A DNA stretch of 34,724 nucleotides from a virus: positions 1 through 34,724 of the IMG/VR virus record IMGVR_UViG_3300021961_000309; one strand, 5' to 3'. Of the stretch, positions 23,977 to 32,174 are shown in pieces. The notes beneath the pieces were generated by a model. The model saw only the letters and a program-made list of their open reading frames with translations, was not told where the DNA came from and ran no database searches. The position numbers were made by a program, and so were the translations under genes. Every line of letters begins with the position of its first letter. Position 1 is the stretch's first letter.

Positions 23977-24049
23977 AAAAATGGCCCCAGCGATTTTTAG
24001 TTTCCACTATACTACAAACTTAAAAAACAATGGTGGCCATTTTTTTTTT
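23977..24049 (+). terminator. Elaborate Rho-independent terminator ending the RNA region
   Basis: AAAATGGCC (23978-23986) pairs with GGCCATTTT (24035-24043) and a run of nine Ts (24041-24049) follows. Inside the large loop a second stem joins TTTTTAGTTT (23994-24003) to AAACTTAAAAA (24016-24026) with one bulge. The hairpin separates the RNA region from the SSB gene. Confidence 0.75.
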
Positions 24050-24065
24050 GAAAAATGAAAATATT

Positions 24066-24117
24066 TTGTAATAAAGCAAAACACGGTTATACTTATTATT
24101 GTATCGATAAATGATAC
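24066..24117 (+). promoter_or_regulatory. Promoter candidate and inverted repeat before the SSB gene
   Basis: TTGTAA (24066-24071), a 16-nt spacer and TATACT (24088-24093) form a plausible promoter. GTATC-GATAAAT-GATAC (24101-24117) starts 7 nt after the -10, so it would fold at the very 5' end of the SSB mRNA or act as an operator. It lies 45-60 nt before the start codon and echoes the repeat at 23526. Confidence 0.5.
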
Positions 24118-24161
24118 CATTAATAAATAAACAATAAACATAAACTAATAGGAGATACATA

Positions 24162-24920
24162 ATGGATTTAAATGCAATTAAAAAACGATTAAATCAGTTA
24201 CAAACCACGAACAATCGTACTTCCAGTCTTTGGAAGCCACAACCAGGTAAAACTCAAATCAGAATCGTTCCTTACGCTTTCAATAAAGATAATCCTTTTA
24301 TTGAATTATTCTTTCACTACAATTTGAACAATCGTTCTTATCTTTCACCAATTTCTTTTGGTAGACCAGACCCAATTGAGGAGTTTGCTCAAAAACTAAA
24401 AGCAAGTGGTTCGAAAGAAGATTATCAGTTATCAAGGAAACTTGAAGCTAAAATGAGAACTTTTGCACCAGTAATAGTTAGAGGTGAAGAGAAACAAGGA
24501 GTGAAGTTTTGGGGATTTGGAAAGACAGTTTATCAAGAACTACTTTCTATAATCGCAGACCCTGATTATGGAGATATCACAGACCCTGTAAATGGTCGTG
24601 ATGTTGTTGTTGAGTTCATCTCAGCAGAAGAGACTGGAGCAAGTTATCCAACAACAAAAATCAGAGTTAAACCTAATCAAACACCAATTTCAGATGAACC
24701 TGAAGTTCTTGAAGTAGTAAAAACACAACAAGATATTAAGGAAATCTATCAAGAGTTATCTTATGATGACCTTACTGATATATTGAATGAGTGGTTGAAT
24801 CCAAGTGATGATTCATCATCAGATGAAGAAGAAAAAGAAAAAGTTTCTACTTCAGAGATTTCAAACTCAAAGACAGTAAGTAATTCAGCAGATGCGTTTG
24901 ATGAATTGTTCAATTCGTAA
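24162..24920 (+). CDS. Single-stranded DNA-binding protein, gp32-like
   Basis: This is the phage SSB that coats single strands during replication and recombination. Of 252 residues, 1-15 form the short basic N-terminus used for cooperative binding (LNAIKKRLNQLQ), and the core contains the gp32-like FFHYNLNNRSYLSPISFG and FWGFGKTVYQELLSIIADPD. The last ~50 residues are the acidic Ser/Asp/Glu tail (SDDSSSDEEEKEK) that contacts partner proteins, ending DAFDELFNS. There are no cysteines, so the zinc site of T4 gp32 is absent. The SD is AGGAG. It is followed by uvsX after a structured ~100-nt leader. Confidence 0.92.
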   Translation: MDLNAIKKRLNQLQTTNNRTSSLWKPQPGKTQIRIVPYAFNKDNPFIELFFHYNLNNRSYLSPISFGRPDPIEEFAQKLKASGSKEDYQLSRKLEAKMRTFAPVIVRGEEKQGVKFWGFGKTVYQELLSIIADPDYGDITDPVNGRDVVVEFISAEETGASYPTTKIRVKPNQTPISDEPEVLEVVKTQQDIKEIYQELSYDDLTDILNEWLNPSDDSSSDEEEKEKVSTSEISNSKTVSNSADAFDELFNS

Positions 24921-24933
24921 ATAATAACAATAT

Positions 24934-25001
24934 ATAGTGTGTGGCAATTAACAATATAATATGAGGTTGGGCCGTTATTGTAACCCATAACCACACACTA
25001 T
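24934..25001 (+). promoter_or_regulatory. Long hairpin between the SSB and uvsX genes
   Basis: ATAGTGTGTGG (24934-24944) pairs perfectly with CCACACACTAT (24991-25001). The loop holds a competing inner stem GGTTGGG (24965-24971) with CCC-AT-AACC (24984-24992), sharing two bases with the outer stem, so two folds are possible. No U tract follows, which argues against a simple terminator. The uvsX SD lies 9 nt after the stem. Confidence 0.6.
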
Positions 25002-25022
25002 TATTAACTTAAGGAGATTAGG

Positions 25023-26123
25023 ATGGCATCAGTAAATGATGTATTGGCCACAACATTGGCCGATAGTTTAAATAAAAAGTTCAAAGATACTAAGGTAGCA
25101 TACTTCTTAGATGGAAGTGATACAACACCAACAGATATAAAAGATTTTATATCCACAGGTAGTTCTATGTTAGATTTAGCTATATCAAATAAACCTGATG
25201 GTGGAATTGCCGTAGGTAGAATCACAGAAATTAACGGATTGGAATCAAGTGGTAAATCACTACTTGGGGCTCATATGTTAGCAGAAACTCAAAAAAAGGG
25301 TGGTATCGCAGTTTATATAGATACTGAAACTTCAGTTAGTCAAGAGTTTATGGAAGTGATTGGTATTGATATGAATAAAATGTTATACCTACACTTAGAA
25401 ACCGTAGAAGATATATTTGAAGCGATTGAAGAAATCGTAACCAAAGTTAGAGAATCAGATAAAGATAGATTAGTTACTATATTAGTTGATTCACTGGCAG
25501 CCGCTACTACAAAAGTAGAGTTAGAAGCAGATTTTGATAAGGATGGTTGGGCAACAGCCAAGGCTATTATTATATCTAAAGCTATGAGAAAGATTACTCA
25601 AATGATTGGTAGACAGAAAATAGCTTTAGTATTTACAAATCAGTTAAGACAAAAACTCGGAGTAATGTTCGGAGACCCCTGGACTACAAGTGGTGGAAAA
25701 GCATTACCATTCCATGCTTCAACAAGAATTAGATTGAAGAATATGGGACAAATTAAAGATACGGCAAAAAATGTTCTTGGTATGAAGTGTAGAGCACAGA
25801 TTGTTAAGAATAGATTAGGTCCACCTTTACGACATGCAGATTATGATATGTACTTTGATAGAGGTATTGATAATTATGGTGCATGGTTGACTGTGTTGAA
25901 AGAACACAAGTTAGTTAAATCAGGTGGTGCTTGGTATACTCTCACAGACCAGAATGGTGAAGACCACAAATTCCTATCAAAAGATTGGGAAGAGTTGATT
26001 ACCAAAGATGATGAATTGAGAGAGTACGTATATAAAATCATTTGTGATAAGGTTATATTGAAATACAAAGAGAAACTTGGTATTGATGATGTAGAGTTCA
26101 CAGATGAGGTTATCGGTGATTAG
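25023..26123 (+). CDS. uvsX: UvsX/RecA-type recombinase
   Basis: This ATPase forms filaments on single-stranded DNA and drives strand exchange, which T4-like phages use to start replication. It is 366 residues. Walker A is GLESSGKS (72-79), the catalytic Glu lies in TETSVSQEF (101-109), and Walker B is VTILVDSLAA (151-160). The L2/DNA-binding region reads FTNQLRQKLGVMFGDPWTTS, then GGKALPFHAS. SD AAGGAG is 7 nt upstream. It comes directly after its functional partner, the SSB, and its 3' end overlaps the exonuclease gene by 20 nt. Confidence 0.95.
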   Translation: MASVNDVLATTLADSLNKKFKDTKVAYFLDGSDTTPTDIKDFISTGSSMLDLAISNKPDGGIAVGRITEINGLESSGKSLLGAHMLAETQKKGGIAVYIDTETSVSQEFMEVIGIDMNKMLYLHLETVEDIFEAIEEIVTKVRESDKDRLVTILVDSLAAATTKVELEADFDKDGWATAKAIIISKAMRKITQMIGRQKIALVFTNQLRQKLGVMFGDPWTTSGGKALPFHASTRIRLKNMGQIKDTAKNVLGMKCRAQIVKNRLGPPLRHADYDMYFDRGIDNYGAWLTVLKEHKLVKSGGAWYTLTDQNGEDHKFLSKDWEELITKDDELREYVYKIICDKVILKYKEKLGIDDVEFTDEVIGD

Positions 26124-27171
26124 TAAAAAACACTTATCGATACTCGAAGAGATTAAAAAATCTGGCGGAAAAGTTGATAGTGGTAAACCAAATGACTCGG
26201 TTTTATTAATAGACGGGTTAAACACTTTTATTAGAGTGTTTTCTGCGATACCTACTACTAATGAGGATGGTATTCACATTGGTGGAATAGTAGGTTTTTT
26301 AAGGTCAATTGGTTATACTATTAATATGGTTAGACCTACTCGAACTATCATAGTATTTGATGGTAAAGGTGGGTCTAACCGCCGAAGAAAACTTTTTCCT
26401 GAATATAAAGCAGGAAGAAAAATGTCAGTTAGATTGAATCGACACTTAGATGTTTCACTTACAAGAGAAGATGAACACAAGATGATGATTCGACAATTGA
26501 ATCGAGTAATAGAGTATCTTGAATGTTTACCATTAACATTAATGAACATTGAAAATGTAGAAGCAGATGATGTTATTGGTTATGCAGCTAAGCATGTATT
26601 TAATGATAAGGTTACAATTATGTCAACCGATAAAGACTTTCTTCAGTTGGTGGATGATAGAATACAAGTTTATTCACCAACGAAAAAGTTGATGTATGAT
26701 GAAGAAAGAATTGTGAATGAATATGGAATTAATTCAAAGAACTTCTTATTGTTCAGAACTATAGATGGTGATAAATCAGATGGGATACCAGGTATAAAAG
26801 GTGCTGGATTAAAAACACTACTGAAAGTATTTCCATTCCTTGAATCCCCACATGAATATTCTATAGAAGATATTCTGAAGAGTTCAAAAGCAAACCGAAA
26901 AAAATACAAAATATGTGAAACTATTGTAAATAATGAAGAACAATTACTTTTAAATAAGAAACTAATGGATTTAACCGATAGTGTTATGGGTGGTAGTAGT
27001 AAACAAAAAACTCAACATATCACAGGAGAACCAATTCAGAGAATGGTAAAACATAAGTTTCAAAGAATGTTTTTAGAAGATAAGTTGTACACTGCTTTAC
27101 CTAATCTTGAAAGTTGGTTGGCAACTACATTCAATAGATTAAATCATATGGCAGAAAAAACTCATGGGTAG
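26104..27171 (+). CDS. FEN/RNase H-type 5'-3' exonuclease
   Basis: T4 RNase H-type enzymes remove RNA primers and 5' flaps from lagging strands. The 355-residue protein shows the acidic active site in order: LLIDGLN (35-40, Asp37), VFDGKGG (84-90, Asp86), RRRKLFPEYKAGR (93-105), VEADDVIGY (152-160, Asp155 and Asp156), STDKDFLQLV (174-183, Asp176 and Asp178) and GDKSDGIPGIKGAG (222-235, the helix-3-turn-helix DNA contact). The start at 26104 overlaps uvsX; the first ~30 residues precede the fold and are poorly constrained. It overlaps the next small gene by 8 nt. Confidence 0.92.
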   Translation: MRLSVISKKHLSILEEIKKSGGKVDSGKPNDSVLLIDGLNTFIRVFSAIPTTNEDGIHIGGIVGFLRSIGYTINMVRPTRTIIVFDGKGGSNRRRKLFPEYKAGRKMSVRLNRHLDVSLTREDEHKMMIRQLNRVIEYLECLPLTLMNIENVEADDVIGYAAKHVFNDKVTIMSTDKDFLQLVDDRIQVYSPTKKLMYDEERIVNEYGINSKNFLLFRTIDGDKSDGIPGIKGAGLKTLLKVFPFLESPHEYSIEDILKSSKANRKKYKICETIVNNEEQLLLNKKLMDLTDSVMGGSSKQKTQHITGEPIQRMVKHKFQRMFLEDKLYTALPNLESWLATTFNRLNHMAEKTHG

Positions 27172-27349
27172 AAAGAAAAAATATTATACAGAAAAAGAAA
27201 GACGAGAAGCTCAAAGAAAGTGGCAAATGGACCACTACAAAAGAAATTCAGAAGAGATAAAGGCAAAAGCTCGTCAAAAATATCGTGATAGGAAACGAAA
27301 AGAATTTTATGATAAAAAAGTACAAGATATGTATGGGAATTTAGGATGA
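27164..27349 (+). CDS. Small highly basic helical protein, probably nucleic-acid-binding
   Basis: The product is 61 residues, with about half of them Lys, Arg or Glu (GRKKKYYTEKERREAQRKWQ, then KAKARQKYRDRKRKEFYDKK). Predicted as one or two long helices. Overlaps at both ends (8 nt with the nuclease gene, ATGA with the methyltransferase gene) show co-translation in the replication operon. Similar basic openings precede HNH nuclease domains in some phage proteins, but no HNH motif is present. DNA or RNA binding is inferred from charge alone. Confidence 0.75.
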   Translation: MGRKKKYYTEKERREAQRKWQMDHYKRNSEEIKAKARQKYRDRKRKEFYDKKVQDMYGNLG

Positions 27350-28551
27350 CAATACAAGAACACTTCCAAAAGTTTTATAATATGAAACCATATATTTTTA
27401 TTGATGAAAAAGAATGGCAATCCATTATGAAAACTTATGAAAAAGAAGATGTTATTGAAGAGTTATCAAAAGTATTACACACATATAGGCCACCAATACC
27501 AGTTATATCGGAGCGACAAACACTTGATAGTTTGAATAAGTTAAAAGGTATTAGGTGGCCAGAATTATTAGTAGAGAGTGGTTGGTTCCCACGAAATGAA
27601 ACGGAGTCGAAATATGATTTATCTGAAATGTATTTCAAACGAGATAATAGTGGTAATAATGCTTCAAATCCATTTCATATAGAAACAAGATGGAAAGTTG
27701 ATTGGACACGAACACCAAGTGGTTGGAAAACATGGCAAACTGTAAAGGGTATCAAAACAATTGTTAGGGCATTCTATTCATTGGAACAAGTATTAACAAA
27801 GGTTGATGAACAATCAATCAGAATGGCTACAACATTAAGAAAGTATGTGGCATCTCAATTTAAACCAAGTATTGCTAAAGCATTCTATGATTATCATCAA
27901 AGTGTTAATGTACTTGATTTTAGTGCTGGTTGGGGTGATAGGTTAGCAGGATTTTATTGTGGTGAAACTACAGAACATTATGTTGGTATAGACCCTAACA
28001 CTTTAAACCATCCAAATTATAAAAAACAAATCGAGTTTTATGAGAAACATAGGACAATATTTGAGAATGAAAAGAAAGTAGAATTAATTTGTTCACCTGC
28101 TGAAGATGTAGATTTTACAAAGTATGAAAACCATTTTGATACAATCTTTACTTCACCACCTTATTTCAATGTAGAGAAATATTCAGATGAAGATACACAA
28201 AGTTATATAAGATATAAAGATATTGATAGTTGGAATAAAAACTTCTTACACAAAACACTTGAGAAGTTAATTCCTACATTAAAGAAAGATGGGATACTTG
28301 CAATTAATATTGCAGATGTATACAATCCAAAAGATAAAGGTTATTATGAAATCTGTAATCCAATGAATGATTTTCTAAAATCAAAGGGATTAAAATACGC
28401 TGGATGTATAGGAATGGAAATGACCAAACGATTCAATAGTGGTGGTGCAGGAAATGCCAAGAGTGAATATTTCAATGAAGAGTTAAAAGAAAAAACACAA
28501 GAAACACAAAACACTGCATTCGGTGAACCAATTTGGATTTGGAGAAAATAA
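27346..28551 (+). CDS. SAM-dependent DNA methyltransferase
   Basis: The product is 401 residues. The C-terminal half is a class I methyltransferase: motif I VLDFSAGWGDRLAGF (189-203), an acidic SAM ligand in YVGIDPN (212-218), and motif IV FTSPPYFNVEKY (268-279). S/D-PPY motifs mark amino methyltransferases (N6-adenine or N4-cytosine). The N-terminal ~185 residues (PPIPVISERQTLDSLNKLKG; RWKVDWTRTPSGWKTWQTVK) may form the target-recognition part or belong to another fold. There is no linked restriction gene, so protection against host enzymes or epigenetic control is more likely than a complete restriction system. The specificity cannot be read. Confidence 0.88.
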   Translation: MTIQEHFQKFYNMKPYIFIDEKEWQSIMKTYEKEDVIEELSKVLHTYRPPIPVISERQTLDSLNKLKGIRWPELLVESGWFPRNETESKYDLSEMYFKRDNSGNNASNPFHIETRWKVDWTRTPSGWKTWQTVKGIKTIVRAFYSLEQVLTKVDEQSIRMATTLRKYVASQFKPSIAKAFYDYHQSVNVLDFSAGWGDRLAGFYCGETTEHYVGIDPNTLNHPNYKKQIEFYEKHRTIFENEKKVELICSPAEDVDFTKYENHFDTIFTSPPYFNVEKYSDEDTQSYIRYKDIDSWNKNFLHKTLEKLIPTLKKDGILAINIADVYNPKDKGYYEICNPMNDFLKSKGLKYAGCIGMEMTKRFNSGGAGNAKSEYFNEELKEKTQETQNTAFGEPIWIWRK

Positions 28552-28587
28552 ATTGAATTATGAGCAAGGAAAGTTATAGTTATATAT

Positions 28588-29955
28588 ATGAGTATGAGTG
28601 AATCATTAGTAAAATATGGTACTGGTTTTCAAAGTAAGATAATTACATCACTTCTTGTGGATAACAAGTTTACCAAACAAGTTATTGATATTTTAGAAGT
28701 GGGGTATTTTGATTCCGATAGTAATAAATTCTTGATTAGTTCTATCAAGGATTATTTTTCCAAATATAAAAAAAATCCAACAATGGAAGCAATCAAAGTT
28801 CTGATTGATGATGTAGAGAATGGTGCATTAAAAACAGCTATTGTAGATAGTTTAAGAAATGCATGGCAACATCGTGAGAGTAATGATTTAGAATTTGTTC
28901 AAGAAAAAACATTAGAGTTTTGTAAGAATCAAGTTGTTAAGAATGCTATTATGGATTCGGTAGAATTGTTAGAAGTACAGAAGTATGATGAAATAAAAAC
29001 CATTATAGATAAAGCCATGACCGCTGGTATGGAGAGAGATATTGGACACGAATACATTACAGGTTTTGAAGAACGAATGAACCAACAATCAAGAAATACT
29101 ATGCCAACACAATGGGATAGTGTTAATGATTTAATGGATGGTGGATTAGCTGGTGGTGAACTTGGAGTTGTAGTTGCACCTGCTGGTATTGGTAAATCAT
29201 GGACACTTCAGGCTATTGGTGCACATGCAGTTGCAAAAGGATTGACTGTAATTCATTATACATTAGAGTTAAATGCTCAATATGTAGGGTTAAGATATGA
29301 TACAATAGTAAGTGGACAACCAACAGGTAACTTACAATATTATAAAGAAGAAGTTTTAAGTAAGATAAATAAATTAAAAGGTGAGTTGATAATAAAATAT
29401 TATCCAACAAGAACTGCAAGTGTAAACACTTTAACTGCACATTTACAACAATGTGTATTACAAGGTATCAAACCTGATATGGTTATTGTGGATTATGCAG
29501 ATATTATGAAATCAACACAACACTTCACAGAAAAAAGACATCAAATAGGTCATGTGTATGAAGAGTTAAGGGGAATGGGTGGTGAATTTGATATACCGAT
29601 ATGGACTGCTTCACAAGCAAATCGTTCATCATTAGAGGAAGATGTGATTGATGCAAGTAAAGTATCAGAAGACTATTCAAAGGTGATGACAGCTGATTTT
29701 GTTATGAGTATGAGTAGAAAAGTGGAAGATAAGATAGCAAACACAGGTCGTTTTCATGTGATTAAAAATAGATTTGGGCCAGATGGAATAACCTTTCCAG
29801 CAACCATAAATACCAATACAGGTTTCATTCAGATTTATGAAACCAACACTCAAGGTGGTAAAGAAGTACAAGGAAAAATGAATAATGCTGATGAATATAT
29901 TAGAAAAACATTGGCACAGAAGAAGAAAGATTTTGATGGTGAGGGGTTTGAATAA
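28588..29955 (+). CDS. Replicative DNA helicase, DnaB/gp41-like
   Basis: This hexameric helicase would unwind the fork 5'-3' and recruit primase. Of 455 residues, the N-terminal ~150 are helical (ESLVKYGTGFQSKIITSLLV), as in T4 gp41. The RecA-like motor begins near 175 with Walker A APAGIGKS (197-204), the sensor-like HYTLELNAQYVGLR, Walker B MVIVDYADIM (298-307) and WTASQANRS. A C-terminal charged tail ends the protein. The best SD-like sequence (AAGGAAAG) is ~15 nt upstream, so the second ATG, two codons in, may be used. It is followed by the control region of the reductase gene. Confidence 0.93.
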   Translation: MSMSESLVKYGTGFQSKIITSLLVDNKFTKQVIDILEVGYFDSDSNKFLISSIKDYFSKYKKNPTMEAIKVLIDDVENGALKTAIVDSLRNAWQHRESNDLEFVQEKTLEFCKNQVVKNAIMDSVELLEVQKYDEIKTIIDKAMTAGMERDIGHEYITGFEERMNQQSRNTMPTQWDSVNDLMDGGLAGGELGVVVAPAGIGKSWTLQAIGAHAVAKGLTVIHYTLELNAQYVGLRYDTIVSGQPTGNLQYYKEEVLSKINKLKGELIIKYYPTRTASVNTLTAHLQQCVLQGIKPDMVIVDYADIMKSTQHFTEKRHQIGHVYEELRGMGGEFDIPIWTASQANRSSLEEDVIDASKVSEDYSKVMTADFVMSMSRKVEDKIANTGRFHVIKNRFGPDGITFPATINTNTGFIQIYETNTQGGKEVQGKMNNADEYIRKTLAQKKKDFDGEGFE

Positions 29956-29956
29956 A

Positions 29957-29990
29957 ACTTCTAAGAAAATCTTTTTAAACTTCTAAGAAA
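29957..29990 (+). promoter_or_regulatory. Paired ACTTCTAAGAAA repeats, candidate operator
   Basis: ACTTCTAAGAAA occurs exactly at 29957-29968 and 29979-29990, 22 nt apart (two helical turns). Each contains TTCT-A-AGAA, a 4-bp inverted repeat around one base. The same element is paired 11 nt apart at 5191-5212. It begins just after the helicase stop and upstream of the TATAAT box of the reductase gene. Confidence 0.5.
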
Positions 29991-30003
29991 TTGTATATAT
30001 TCG

Positions 30004-30036
30004 GGAATATTCCGCCATATATATCATACATATAAT
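30004..30036 (+). promoter_or_regulatory. Reductase promoter candidate: GGAATATTCC palindrome and TATAAT
   Basis: TATAAT at 30031-30036 is a consensus -10, 45 nt before the reductase ATG. The -35 position holds no TTGACA; instead the perfect 10-bp palindrome GGAATATTCC (30004-30013) covers it. This layout suggests an activator- or repressor-controlled promoter, possibly together with the TTCTAAGAA pair upstream. Confidence 0.5.
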
Positions 30037-30081
30037 ACGAGAAGGTTAATAAAATAGTTTACAAATAAGGAGTTTGTTACA

Positions 30082-32097
30082 ATGGGAGAACATAAGTTTA
30101 AGTTATCAGAAAATTTTGTAAGTAAGTACAAAAGAAAGAAAGCACCATTCGGTTTTAATGGATTAGGTGAGTTAGTTTATATGAGAACCTATTCTCGTAT
30201 CAAAGAGGATGGTAAAAATGAGAGATGGTGGGAAACCGTACAAAGAGTTGTAGAGGGAACTTATTCAATGCAAATGAATTGGATTGAATCACATCAATTA
30301 GGTTGGAATCCATGGCAAGCACAAAAATCAGCACAAGAAATGTATGATAGAATTTTCAATATGAAGTTCTTACCACCAGGTCGTGGTTTATGGGCGATGG
30401 GAACAGCAATCACAGAAGAAAAAGGATTGTATGCCGCACTAAATAATTGTGCATTTGTATCCACAAAAACAATCAAAGATGATTACGCAAAACCATTTTG
30501 TTTCTTAATGGATGCAAGTATGTTAGGAGTTGGAGTAGGATTTGACACTAAAGGAGCGGGGGAAATTATCGTTAAAGGTGTTGATAAAAATAGAGAAACT
30601 ACTTATGAAATACCAGATACAAGAGAAGGTTGGGTGGAATCACTAAGATTATTATTAGAAAGTTATTTCCACAAAACACCAATAGTTAATTTTGATTATA
30701 GTTTACTTAGATTAGCAGGTGAACCAATTAAAGGATTTGGTGGAGTATCATCAGGACCAGAACCATTGGAAGAAGTTCACGGAGATATTAGAAAAGTATT
30801 AGAAAAGAATAGTGGAGAACCAATCACAATCACAACCATTGTAGATATTATGAATCTAATCGGTAAATGTGTTGTAGCAGGTAATGTTAGAAGAACTGCT
30901 GAGATTGTATTTGGAGACCCACATTCAGAAGAATATTTAGATTTAAAAAACTATAAAGTAAATCCACACAGAGACCAATATGGTTGGACATCAAACAATT
31001 CAATATTTGCAGAACTCGGTATGGATTATACAGAAGTTTCAAAACGAATCGTAGATAATGGAGAACCAGGTTTAGCTTGGTTAGAAAACATGAGACACTA
31101 TTCAAGAATGAAGAATGGTGGTGATGATAAAGACCATAGAGCAATGGGTGGTAATCCTTGTTTGGAACAAACATTAGAAAGTTATGAACTATGTTGTTTA
31201 GTGGAAACCTTTCCAGATAATCACGACGATTTAGAAGATTATAAACGAACACTAAAATATGCTTATCTATATGCAAAAACCGTTACACTCGGTAGAACTC
31301 ATTGGAGTGATACAAACAGAGTGATGTTAAGAAACAGAAGAATTGGATGTAGTGTAAGTGGTGTTGCTCAGTTTATTACACATAGAGGATTAAATGAGTT
31401 AAAAACTTGGTTAGAAGACGGATATGACCATATACAAGAATGGGATGATGTTTACTCAGATTGGTTTGCAATACCAAAGAGTATCAAAACCACAAGTGTA
31501 AAACCAAGTGGAACTGTATCATTATTAGCAGGTTCTACACCAGGTTTACATTATCCTGAATCAAGATTTTATATCAGAAGAATTAGGTTATCAATTAATT
31601 CGGAACTAATAGAACCTTTGAAAAAGGCAGGTTATAAAATTGAACCTGCCTTTGGTTCAGAGGATTCAACATTAGTAGTTGAAGTACCAGTAGATGTTGG
31701 TGAGGGAATCAGAACTGCAGAAGAGTTATCCATATGGGAACAATTCTCATTAGCTTCATTCCTACAAAGACATTGGGCTGATAACCAAGTAAGTTGTACC
31801 GTAACATTCAATCCTGAAAAGGAAGGAGATGAAATACCAAATGTATTGAATTATTTCCAATATCATCTAAAGGGTATATCATTACTACCAAGACACGATT
31901 GGGGAGCATATCCACAAATGCCTTATGAAGCAATTGAGGAAAAAGAGTATAATAAACAAATTAAAAAATTAGGTAAGTTGAACTTTGGAGTAATTAAAAA
32001 CGAAGAAGCAGAAATAGATAAATTCTGTAACAATGACTCTTGTGAAATACCAAGTTTGACTGGGGATAACGACGACCAAGAATTTGCAAATGGTTAA
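30082..32097 (+). CDS. nrdJ: Class II (adenosylcobalamin-dependent) ribonucleotide reductase
   Basis: It reduces ribonucleotides to deoxyribonucleotides using a radical generated from adenosylcobalamin, with or without oxygen. The 671-residue length and layout match the monomeric, Lactobacillus leichmannii-like triphosphate reductases. Key residues: Cys123 in NNCAFVSTK (redox pair), the N358-P-C360-L-E362 triad carrying the thiyl-radical Cys and the Glu, Cys371 in ESYELCCLVETF as the redox partner, the phosphate-binding loop KPSGTVSLLAGSTPG, and the C-terminal swinging pair Cys649/Cys654 (CNNDSC). SD AAGGAG is well placed. All catalytic residues are present, so it should be active. It needs B12 from the host or the medium, which bears on the receptor gene downstream. 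Confidence 0.94.
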   Translation: MGEHKFKLSENFVSKYKRKKAPFGFNGLGELVYMRTYSRIKEDGKNERWWETVQRVVEGTYSMQMNWIESHQLGWNPWQAQKSAQEMYDRIFNMKFLPPGRGLWAMGTAITEEKGLYAALNNCAFVSTKTIKDDYAKPFCFLMDASMLGVGVGFDTKGAGEIIVKGVDKNRETTYEIPDTREGWVESLRLLLESYFHKTPIVNFDYSLLRLAGEPIKGFGGVSSGPEPLEEVHGDIRKVLEKNSGEPITITTIVDIMNLIGKCVVAGNVRRTAEIVFGDPHSEEYLDLKNYKVNPHRDQYGWTSNNSIFAELGMDYTEVSKRIVDNGEPGLAWLENMRHYSRMKNGGDDKDHRAMGGNPCLEQTLESYELCCLVETFPDNHDDLEDYKRTLKYAYLYAKTVTLGRTHWSDTNRVMLRNRRIGCSVSGVAQFITHRGLNELKTWLEDGYDHIQEWDDVYSDWFAIPKSIKTTSVKPSGTVSLLAGSTPGLHYPESRFYIRRIRLSINSELIEPLKKAGYKIEPAFGSEDSTLVVEVPVDVGEGIRTAEELSIWEQFSLASFLQRHWADNQVSCTVTFNPEKEGDEIPNVLNYFQYHLKGISLLPRHDWGAYPQMPYEAIEEKEYNKQIKKLGKLNFGVIKNEEAEIDKFCNNDSCEIPSLTGDNDDQEFANG

Positions 32098-32121
32098 AAG
32101 ATTCACATACCGCTGGCAGAC

Positions 32122-32145
32122 GACACACCAGGATAAAAATGTGTC
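32122..32145 (+). other. Small hairpin between nrdJ and the receptor gene
   Basis: GACACA (32122-32127) pairs with TGTGTC (32140-32145) over a 12-nt A-rich loop. There is no U tract, so it is not a terminator. It could be an mRNA processing or stability element. The spacer shows no promoter, which leaves nrdJ and the receptor gene on one transcript. Confidence 0.35.
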
Positions 32146-32174
32146 ATTCACAAGTAAACAACAAGGAGATGATT

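Noticed and set aside
27346-28551. Complete restriction-modification system around the methyltransferase
   Set aside because: Neighbours are a small basic protein and the replicative helicase; no restriction nuclease is present.
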